Assembly (NCBI GenBank): GCA_007122985.1
Contig: SKSM01000228.1
Location: forward strand, 1-41,183
Source: Nitriliruptoraceae bacterium
Lineage (GTDB): Bacteria; Actinomycetota; Nitriliruptoria; Nitriliruptorales; Nitriliruptoraceae
Direction of reading: 5' to 3'
Length of the DNA stretch: 41,183 nucleotides
Of this stretch, positions 27,008 to 33,814 are shown piece by piece; position 1 is the first letter of the stretch; every line of letters begins with the position of its first letter. A program made the position numbers and the translations under genes. Under the pieces are notes generated by a model. It had not been told where the DNA came from. It saw only the letters and a list, made by a program, of their open reading frames with translations, and did no database searches.

Positions 27008-27956
27008 GCTGGACCTCACGCGCCACACCGTCCGGCGCGCGCAGCCGACCGTGCCAGCGACCGAGCGGCTGGGTGTAGTCGCTGCGCAGCAGCCCCAGGT
27101 GCTCGTGTCGGGCCCGCACGCCGACCGGCGTCAGCGTCAGCTGTGTGCCCGGACCGACGAGCTGCCACGCCCCGGCCGCGTCGGCCCCGGTCGGTGCGAG
27201 CCGGTCCACCTCGAGCCGGTGTGGCCGCCCGTCCCACCACACGACGTCCTCGCCCGGTCCGACACCGTTCATCCCGGTCGAGACGTTCAGGCCGACCTGC
27301 ACGCCGTCCTGCGAGCGGCCCGCTCCCGCGGCCCAGCGCCAGCGGGTGCGACGGTCCTGCCGCCCACTGGTCCAGTCGCGCCAGCCGCCGATGCCGCGGA
27401 GCACCTCGGGCGCGCCGTCACCGACCGTGAGCGAGAGGTCGGCCAACGAGCCGGCCGCCTTCTCGGTGACGTTCCAGCCGCCGTCCGGGGTCGGGGTGGC
27501 CAGCACCACGGGGACCACATCCGCACGCGTGGCGATGCGCCCGACCAGGCGTCCGGCGTCCGTCGGCACGTCCACCTCGAGCCCACCCCGGCCGTCGAGG
27601 TGGAGTCGACCGCGCCGACCAACGGCGCGTGCCCCGGCGGCCGGCACCGCACCGACGCCGGCGGTGCGTGAGCTGCGCGCCCGCGCGCTCCACGTCACCG
27701 TCCGCCCGTCGACGGCCGCGAACGCGAAGGCGACCACCACCGGTCCGAGCGCGGCGACCGCCGCGCCGAGCACGGTGTCACCGTCGCCTGCGGCCGCGTA
27801 CGCCCAGCGACGCGCCCGTCCCCTCCTCGGCCCGACGGCCAGGGGATCGTCCGACAGGCAGCCGACGAACCGTCCGAACCGCAGCCCGCCGTCCGAGGTC
27901 CGCAGGCGTGCGACGGGCACACCCGCCGGACCACGCCACTGCTCACCGTGCTCCAC
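26970..27956 (-). CDS. DUF2804 family protein
   Basis: A 328-residue protein matching the layout of the DUF2804 family, of unknown function. It has RRWAYAAAGDGDTVLGAAVA early, many tryptophans in WRDWTSGRQDRRTRWRWAAG, GLNVSTGMNG, VWWDGRPHRLEVDRL, then TQPLGRWHGRLRAPDG and the terminal LTGVAEDHLAVW. It has no signal peptide or membrane segments, and a beta-rich, possibly lipocalin/carotenoid-hydratase-like fold is a guess. The GTG start at 27956 has GGGAGG 7 bases upstream. It lies only 20 bp after nucS on the same strand, suggesting an operon. Its end overlaps the convergent NUDIX gene by 38 bp. Confidence 0.75.
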   Translation of the reverse strand: MEHGEQWRGPAGVPVARLRTSDGGLRFGRFVGCLSDDPLAVGPRRGRARRWAYAAAGDGDTVLGAAVAALGPVVVAFAFAAVDGRTVTWSARARSSRTAGVGAVPAAGARAVGRRGRLHLDGRGGLEVDVPTDAGRLVGRIATRADVVPVVLATPTPDGGWNVTEKAAGSLADLSLTVGDGAPEVLRGIGGWRDWTSGRQDRRTRWRWAAGAGRSQDGVQVGLNVSTGMNGVGPGEDVVWWDGRPHRLEVDRLAPTGADAAGAWQLVGPGTQLTLTPVGVRARHEHLGLLRSDYTQPLGRWHGRLRAPDGVAREVQLTGVAEDHLAVW

Positions 27957-27976
27957 GTCGGCACCTCCCGGGAGGC

Positions 27977-28636
27977 TCAGAACAGTCGGGGCTCCAGGTC
28001 GTCCTCTCCGCGCAGCTCGGTCAGGTCGACCTCCACCCAGCCGATACCACGAGACTCGGCCAGGACGCGGGCCTGGGGTTTGATGGTGGTGGCGGCCAGG
28101 ACGCCCCGCACCGGGGCGAGCAACGGGTCGCGCTGCATCCGCTCGAGGTAGCGGGCCAGCTGCTCGACGCCGTCGATCTCGCCGACACGCTTGATCTCGA
28201 CAGCGACCGCGCCGCCGTCGGAATCGCGGCACAGCAGGTCCACGGGCCCGAGGTCGGTGCGGAACTCTCGCTGCACGCACACCAGGCCGTCCTCGAGGTG
28301 TGTGGGGTGGTCGGCGAGCAGCTCCTGGAGCTCGCGCTCGACCCCGTCGAGGGTGAGGCCGCGGTCGGTGTCCAGCGCGAAGCTCAGGTCCTCGAGCACC
28401 TCGTCGAACTCGATCGTGAGGCGTTCGCCCTTGGGGTTGCTCACCACCCACCGCTCCCCCTCGTCGGTGATGGTGTTGGGGGCGTTCATCCAGTTCAGGG
28501 GCTTGTAGGCGCCGATGTCGGCGTGGATCGCCACGCACCCGTCGGCCTTGACCATGATCAGCCGCACCGCCGACGACAACGTCGACGACAGGCGACCGTC
28601 GTAGGTCGCGGAGCAGCGGGCGACGAGCAGGCGCAT
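27977..28636 (-). CDS. nucS: Mismatch-specific endonuclease NucS/EndoMS
   Basis: Key enzyme of the non-canonical mismatch repair of Actinobacteria and Archaea, which lack MutS-MutL; it cuts both strands at mismatches. The 219-residue protein has an N-terminal DNA-binding domain (MRLLVARCSATYDGRLSS; AIHADIGAYKPLNWMNAPN) and a C-terminal PD-(D/E)XK nuclease with Asp133 (GPVDLL), Glu147 and Lys149 (AVEIKRVGEIDGVEQLARY). It ends EPRLF, resembling the clamp-binding tail of the family. The ATG at 28636 has no clear ribosome binding site. A TACCGT hexamer ends 7 bases upstream, so the transcript may be leaderless. It is divergent from ychF. Confidence 0.95.
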   Translation of the reverse strand: MRLLVARCSATYDGRLSSTLSSAVRLIMVKADGCVAIHADIGAYKPLNWMNAPNTITDEGERWVVSNPKGERLTIEFDEVLEDLSFALDTDRGLTLDGVERELQELLADHPTHLEDGLVCVQREFRTDLGPVDLLCRDSDGGAVAVEIKRVGEIDGVEQLARYLERMQRDPLLAPVRGVLAATTIKPQARVLAESRGIGWVEVDLTELRGEDDLEPRLF

Positions 28637-28885
28637 CGCCGTGACGGTAGCAACGGCGGGCACACCGCCGGGACCGGCCACCGGCGCGGCGCCGGGCACA
28701 CGGCCTGCCGATGCGAGCCGGCCGCTCGCCGTGCCGACCAAGGCAGGTGCGCGACGCGGCTCGGGTACGCTGCACGACCGAGCGCGGCCGGCCACACCCG
28801 CCCGCCGCCGTCTGTTCCGCGCCCCGCCCGTCTGGTCGCAGTCGTCGTGCGATGAGTGGCGGCGGCGTACGTCGTGGAGGTCTCC

Positions 28886-29977
28886 GTGGTGCTGCAGGTC
28901 GGCCTGGTCGGCTTGCCGAACGTCGGCAAGTCGACGCTGTTCAACGCTGTCTCCCAGGCAGGTGCTGACGCGGCCAACTTCCCTTTCTGCACCATCGACC
29001 CCAACGTCGGGGTGGTGGCGGTCCCCGATGCGCGCCTGGACCGTCTCGGCGAGCTCGCGCGCAGTGCCAAGGTCGTGCCGACCGCGATCGAGTTCGTCGA
29101 CATCGCCGGGCTCGTCGCCGGTGCGGCCGAGGGCGAGGGGCTCGGCAACCAGTTCCTGGCCCACATCCGTGAGGTCGATGCAATCTGTCACGTCGTGCGC
29201 TGCTTCGAGGATGACGACGTCGTGCACGTCGCCGGTGACGTCGACCCGGCCCGCGACATCGAGGTGGTCTCGACCGAGCTCATCCTCAAGGACCTCGACA
29301 CGGCGGAGAAGCGCCTGGAGCGGGCCGCCCGCGCCGCCAAGGGCGGTGACGCGGCCGCGGTGCGGCTGCGTGACCAGCTCGAGGCGCTACGCGACCACCT
29401 CGCTGCGGGAGAGCCCGCACGGACGTTCACCGGCGAGCTCGATCCGGCCCTGGCCCGTGAGCTTGCGCTGCTGACGTTCAAGCCGGTCCTCTACGCGGCC
29501 AACGTGGCCGAGAGCGACCTGCCCGAGGGCAACGCCCACGTCGGACGTGTGCGCTGCATCGCCGCCGGTGAGGACGCCGAGGTGGTGGTGATCTCCGCCC
29601 AGGTCGAGGCGGAGCTGGCCGAGCTCGACGGTGAGGAGCGTCGGGAGTATCTGGCCTCGCTGGGACTGACCCGGTCCGGACTCGAACGGCTGATCGAACG
29701 CGCCTACGAACTGCTCGGGCTGCTGACCTTCTTCACCGCGGGCCCGAAGGAGGCGCGCGCGTGGACGGTGCCCTCGGGCTCGACGGCCCCGCGTGCGGCC
29801 CGCGAGATCCACTCCGACTTCGAGCGTGGTTTCATCAAGGCCGAGGTGATCGCCTTTGACGACTACGACAAACTGGGATCGGAGGCGGCCGCACGCGACG
29901 CCGGCAGGCTGCGCATCGAAGGCAAGGACTACCGCGTCGCCGACGGTGACGTGATCCACTTCCGGTTCAACGTCTGA
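28886..29977 (+). CDS. ychF: Ribosome-binding ATPase YchF/OLA1
   Basis: Universal Obg-like P-loop protein that prefers ATP and associates with ribosomes. The 363 residues equal the E. coli length. It has G1 GLPNVGKS at 9-16, NFPFCTIDPNVG, DIAGLVAGAAEGEGLGNQFL with the non-catalytic hydrophobic substitution typical of the family, the coiled-coil arm, and a C-terminal TGS-like domain (LLTFFTAGPKEARAWTV, FERGFIKAEVI, VADGDVIHFRFNV). I chose GTG 28886, with GGAGG 5 bases upstream, to give MVLQVGLVGLPNVG. GTG 28889 is equally possible, and a longer frame begins at 28856. It is divergent from nucS. Confidence 0.95.
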   Translation: MVLQVGLVGLPNVGKSTLFNAVSQAGADAANFPFCTIDPNVGVVAVPDARLDRLGELARSAKVVPTAIEFVDIAGLVAGAAEGEGLGNQFLAHIREVDAICHVVRCFEDDDVVHVAGDVDPARDIEVVSTELILKDLDTAEKRLERAARAAKGGDAAAVRLRDQLEALRDHLAAGEPARTFTGELDPALARELALLTFKPVLYAANVAESDLPEGNAHVGRVRCIAAGEDAEVVVISAQVEAELAELDGEERREYLASLGLTRSGLERLIERAYELLGLLTFFTAGPKEARAWTVPSGSTAPRAAREIHSDFERGFIKAEVIAFDDYDKLGSEAAARDAGRLRIEGKDYRVADGDVIHFRFNV

Positions 29978-30010
29978 GCTGATCGCGCGCGACCGCCGGC
30001 CCCCACCCCA

Positions 30011-30042
30011 TCCATCCATACATCCATCCGTCCATCCGTCCG
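30011..30042 (+). repeat. Tetranucleotide tract of eight TCCR-type units
   Basis: Eight consecutive 4-base units (TCCA, TCCA, TACA, TCCA, TCCG, TCCA, TCCG, TCCG). It lies 34 bp after the ychF stop and just upstream of the ribosome binding site of the 62-residue protein gene. Such a short, imperfect tract could vary in length by slippage. Confidence 0.85.
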
Positions 30043-30062
30043 CGAGCAGGAGGTACCCGCCG

Positions 30063-30251
30063 ATGCCCCGCACCGAACCGATCACCCGGCTCGAGGTCGC
30101 TGCCTGCCCGACGCACCGGATGGACGTCAAGCACTACGCCGACTACCCGGTCGGCTGTGCCTGCCTGTCACCCGAGCGCCGCGACGGCCTGGCCAAGCGG
30201 CTCGACGCGGCCCGCGCGGAGGGCAATCCGCTCGCCGAGATGGCCGAGTGA
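30063..30251 (+). CDS. Small Cys/His-rich protein of unknown function
   Basis: A 62-residue protein I do not recognise. It has CPTH (Cys15, His18), His24 and a GCACL pair (Cys32, Cys34), a possible metal site, followed by a predicted helix rich in Arg, Ala and Glu. It is cytoplasmic by appearance, with no signal or membrane segment. The start ATG has a strong AGGAGG (30048-30053) 9 bases upstream, the best argument that it is real. It follows ychF by 85 bp, with a tetranucleotide tract between, and precedes the ABC1 kinase by 93 bp on the same strand. It could equally be a conserved actinobacterial small protein whose family I cannot name. Confidence 0.65.
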   Translation: MPRTEPITRLEVAACPTHRMDVKHYADYPVGCACLSPERRDGLAKRLDAARAEGNPLAEMAE

Positions 30252-30344
30252 CACCGCGACGCGCGCCGAGAGGCGCGAGGCGTACCCTCGCGAGCCCGAC
30301 GGCCCGCACCACCCGCAGCTGTCAGCGCACCGTCGAGGCGTACC

Positions 30345-31763
30345 GTGGCTAGCAACGGACCGGGCAAGGGGCTCGGCGGCCGTGTGCGCCGCGGCAGTCA
30401 GCTCGCGCGCTCCGGCGTGCGGGGCGCCTCGGGCTTCGCCACCTCCCGCGCACGCCGCATCACCGGCGGGGAGGACCACGGCCGGGCGCACGAGCTGTGG
30501 GCCGCGGACCTCGCCGACGTCCTCGGCGAGATGAAGGGCGCGGCGATGAAGCTCGGGCAACTGCTCAGCTTCGTGGACCTCGATCTGCCCCCCGAGGTCC
30601 GCTCCATCTACCACGATGCGCTCAGCCAGCTGCGCGACGCGGCTCCGGCCTTCGACCCGGACGCGATCTACCAGGTGCTCGAGCAGGAGTACGGCGCACC
30701 GCCGGAGGCCGTGTTCGCCTCGTTCGACCCGGAGCCGATCGCCGCCGCGTCGATCGGCCAGGTCCACGCGGCCAAGCTCGACGACGGGCGCGAGGTGGTC
30801 GTCAAGGTCCAGTACCCCGGGGTGGCAGAGGCGGTGCGGGCCGATCTTCGCAATGCGACGTCGTTTGCGCCCCTGGCCCGGTTCATCTCACCGAACCAGG
30901 AGATCGAGCCGCTGCTCGACGAACTGCGCGAACGCGTCGACGACGAGCTCGACTACGAGCGCGAGGCGTCCTACCAGCGTGCGTTCGCCACCCGCTACGA
31001 GGACCATCCCTTCATCCGGGTGCCGGACATCGTCGGCGATCTGTGCCGCGAGCGGGTCCTGGTCACCGAGCACATCCACGGCACGCGCTTCAGCGAGTTC
31101 ACCGACCAGGCCACGCAGTCCGATCGCCAGCGGGTGGCCGAGATCATCTTCCGCTATGCGTTCGGATCGATCGGGCGCTTCCGGCTGTTCAACGGCGACC
31201 CCCATCCTGGCAACTACCTCATCGAGCCCGAGGGCAGCGCTGCCGACGGTGGCGTGCGCGTGGCGTTCCTCGACTACGGGTCGGTCAAGATGTTCACCCG
31301 TGAGCGCTATGCCTCCATGCGGGCGGTCGAACACGCCATGGCGAGCGCAGACCGCGGCTCGGCGGTGGCAGCCTTGCGCGAGGCGGGCTTCGTGCCCCCG
31401 AACGCCGCCCTCGACGAGGACCTGGTCTACGAGTGGTTCCTGCTCTACACCCAGCCGGTCGTCGCAGCGCAGCCGTTCACGTTCACGCCCGACTTCGCCG
31501 CCGAGGTCATCCGCTCGACGACGGATCCACGCAGTCCGTACAGCGACGTGCTTCGCCAGCTCAACCTGCCGTCGGACTACCTGCTGCTCAACCGGATCCA
31601 GTGGGGGCTGAATTCCGTGCTCGGCCGGCTGCACGCGCGCAACGACTGGCGGGCGATCCGCGACGAGTACATCGATCCCGACGCGGTCCCGGCGACCGAG
31701 CTCGGCGAGCTCGACGCCGACTGGTGGCAGACGCGCACACCCCGCGTCGACCCGCCGGCATAG
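30345..31763 (+). CDS. ABC1/UbiB-family atypical kinase
   Basis: A 472-residue member of the ABC1/ADCK/UbiB protein-kinase-like family, whose characterised members support quinone or lipid metabolism. Diagnostic are the KxGQ motif (Lys69-Gln72 in GAAMKLGQLLS), the Ala-rich nucleotide loop AAASIGQVHAA (133-143), Lys154 in VVVKVQYPGV, ERVDDELDYEREA, and the catalytic GDPHPGNY and LDYGSVK motifs. No membrane helix is evident. The GTG start at 30345 has a GAGGC-type binding site. It converges with the acyl-CoA synthetase gene (65 bp between stops). No quinone-biosynthesis gene is adjacent, so its client is unknown. Confidence 0.93.
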   Translation: MASNGPGKGLGGRVRRGSQLARSGVRGASGFATSRARRITGGEDHGRAHELWAADLADVLGEMKGAAMKLGQLLSFVDLDLPPEVRSIYHDALSQLRDAAPAFDPDAIYQVLEQEYGAPPEAVFASFDPEPIAAASIGQVHAAKLDDGREVVVKVQYPGVAEAVRADLRNATSFAPLARFISPNQEIEPLLDELRERVDDELDYEREASYQRAFATRYEDHPFIRVPDIVGDLCRERVLVTEHIHGTRFSEFTDQATQSDRQRVAEIIFRYAFGSIGRFRLFNGDPHPGNYLIEPEGSAADGGVRVAFLDYGSVKMFTRERYASMRAVEHAMASADRGSAVAALREAGFVPPNAALDEDLVYEWFLLYTQPVVAAQPFTFTPDFAAEVIRSTTDPRSPYSDVLRQLNLPSDYLLLNRIQWGLNSVLGRLHARNDWRAIRDEYIDPDAVPATELGELDADWWQTRTPRVDPPA

Positions 31764-31828
31764 GCCCTCTCACCGCCCGGTGGCGGGCAGGTGCGGCCCA
31801 CCCCGGACGAGGTGTGCCCACAGGGACG

Positions 31829-33619
31829 TCACGAACCCGCGTAGATCTCGTCGATGACGTGGCTGTACTTCTCGGCCACCACGTGCCGCTTGACCGACAT
31901 CTTCTGGCTGAGCTCGACGCCGACGACGAAGTCGTCGGGCAGGATCCGAAACGCCCGGATCGACTCCGCCCGGGACACGGCCGCGTTGGCGTCGTCGATC
32001 GCCTTCTGGATCTCCGCCTGGAGGTCCTCGTCGTCGACGAGGTCGGCGACGTCCTTGCCCTCCTTGCCGTGGTCCTCGGCCCACTTGGGAAACGCCTCCT
32101 GGTCGATGGTGACCAGGGCGGCGATGAACGGCTGGTTGTCGCCGACGACCATCGTCTGGCTGACCAGCGGGTGCGCACGGATCCGGTCCTCGAGGATGGT
32201 CGGGGCGACGTTCTTGCCGGCTGCGGTGACGATCAGTTCCTTCTTGCGGCCGGTGATGCTGAGGAACCCCTCCCCGTCGAGCTGCCCGAGGTCACCGGTC
32301 CGGAACCATCCGTCGTCGGTGAGCACCTCGGCGGTCGCCTCGGGGTTGTTGTGGTAGCCCTGGAAGATGTGGCCCCCGGCGAGCAGCACCTCGCCGTCGT
32401 CGGCGATCCGGGCCGACGCGCCCGGCACGGGCTTGCCGACCGTGCCGATCCGATTGGCGGAGGGGCGGCCGATGCAGGCTCCGGCGGTGGTCTCGGTCAG
32501 CCCGTAGCCCTCGAGCACCATCACCCCGATGCCGTTGAAGAAGTGGCCGAGGCGCTCGCCGAGTGCCGCGCCGCCGGACACCGCGTGACGGACATGGCCA
32601 CCCATCGCAGCACGCAGCTTGCCGTAGACCAGCTTGTCGAACACGGTGTGGAGCAGCTTGGTCCCGAGTGCGACCTTGCCGGCCTCCTGCTGACGCGAGT
32701 AGTCCTCGGCCACCCTGGCGGCCTTGTCGAAGATCGCTCCCTTGCCGTCGTCGTAGGCCTTCTGCTGGGCGCCGTTGAACACCTTCTCGAACACCCGCGG
32801 CACGGCCAGCAGGAAGTCGGGCTTGAAGATGCCGAGCTCCTCGAGGAGCTGCGGGATGCCGGTGGAGAAGCCGAGGACGACGCCCGAACGCACGCAGGTG
32901 GTCTGGATCACGCGTGCGAAGATGTGCGCCAGCGGCAGGAACAGCAGCGTGCGCTTGCCCTCGGTGAAGAACTCCTTGGACGCCTCGCGGACCTGTTCGG
33001 CGTCCCACACGAAGTTGTAGTGGCTGATGACACAGCCCTTGGGCCTGCCCGTGGTCCCGGAGGTGTAGACGATGGTGGCGACATCGTTGCCGTCGACCGA
33101 ACGGGCGCGGGACTCGAGGTCCTGCTCGCTGACCGACGCGCCCTGCTGCTTGAGGTGCTCGAGGGCGCCGTCCTCGATGACGAGCACGTGCTCACAGCCG
33201 GTGAGCCGGTCCGCGACCTCGTCGTAGACCGACTTGAGCTCGGCGTTCTCCGTGATGAGCGCACGGACCCCGGCGTCGCTGACGATCCACTCGATCTGCT
33301 CCGAGGAGGAGGTCTCGTAGATCGGGACCGTGACGGCACCGGCGGTCCAGATGGCGAAGTCGAGCACCGTCCACTCCGGGCGGGTGCCCGAGTGCACGGC
33401 GACCTTGTCACCCTTGGCGATGCCGACGGCCATCAGGCCCTTGGCAACGGCGCGGACCTCGTCCACGAACTGACGCAGGGACCACTGGACGAACTCGTCG
33501 CCGACACGGTGGGCGAGCGCCGGCCGGTCGGGGTGGGCCGCGACCGCGTCCCAGAGCGCGTCGGTCAGGTTCTCCTCGATCGAAACCGGCACCTCGCCGG
33601 GGCTCGTGTACTCCTGCAT
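31829..33619 (-). CDS. Long-chain acyl-CoA synthetase (AMP-forming)
   Basis: Activates fatty acids to acyl-CoA via an acyl-adenylate. The 596-residue protein has the ATP loop YTSGTTGRPKG at 185-195, LPLAHIFARV, a VSGGAAL segment, the EGYGLTETT motif, GWFRTGDLG and the hinge GRKKELIVTAAGKNVAP. The catalytic Lys is in the C-terminal domain near LSQKMSVKRHVV. The architecture is that of FadD15-type long-chain synthetases. The ATG at 33619 has AGGGAG about 7 bases upstream. It is divergent from pepN and alone on its strand. Chain-length preference cannot be read from the sequence. Confidence 0.94.
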   Translation of the reverse strand: MQEYTSPGEVPVSIEENLTDALWDAVAAHPDRPALAHRVGDEFVQWSLRQFVDEVRAVAKGLMAVGIAKGDKVAVHSGTRPEWTVLDFAIWTAGAVTVPIYETSSSEQIEWIVSDAGVRALITENAELKSVYDEVADRLTGCEHVLVIEDGALEHLKQQGASVSEQDLESRARSVDGNDVATIVYTSGTTGRPKGCVISHYNFVWDAEQVREASKEFFTEGKRTLLFLPLAHIFARVIQTTCVRSGVVLGFSTGIPQLLEELGIFKPDFLLAVPRVFEKVFNGAQQKAYDDGKGAIFDKAARVAEDYSRQQEAGKVALGTKLLHTVFDKLVYGKLRAAMGGHVRHAVSGGAALGERLGHFFNGIGVMVLEGYGLTETTAGACIGRPSANRIGTVGKPVPGASARIADDGEVLLAGGHIFQGYHNNPEATAEVLTDDGWFRTGDLGQLDGEGFLSITGRKKELIVTAAGKNVAPTILEDRIRAHPLVSQTMVVGDNQPFIAALVTIDQEAFPKWAEDHGKEGKDVADLVDDEDLQAEIQKAIDDANAAVSRAESIRAFRILPDDFVVGVELSQKMSVKRHVVAEKYSHVIDEIYAGS

Positions 33620-33814
33620 CGGGGTACTCCCTTGGTCGATGGGCGCCGCCGGTCTGAGGACCAGAGGTGTCGCTCACCGCAGCCTACCAATCCCCCTGAA
33701 GCGGCACCGCGCTGCCCGCGGACCAGCGTCGCGTTCGTCGCCGGCCGGTGCACGCCTACGCTGCGGTGTTGCCCATGCTCCCGGCTGATCCCCGGCACGT
33801 CCACTCGAGGCTCC

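Noticed and set aside
30001-30050. CRISPR-like repeat region
   Set aside because: It is a 4-base microsatellite with no spacers and no cas genes.
31433-33814. Apparent N-terminal extension making a 1665-residue aminopeptidase
   Set aside because: The extension crosses the acyl-CoA synthetase gene in antisense. The M1 family begins near the ATG at 33815, which has a ribosome binding site.
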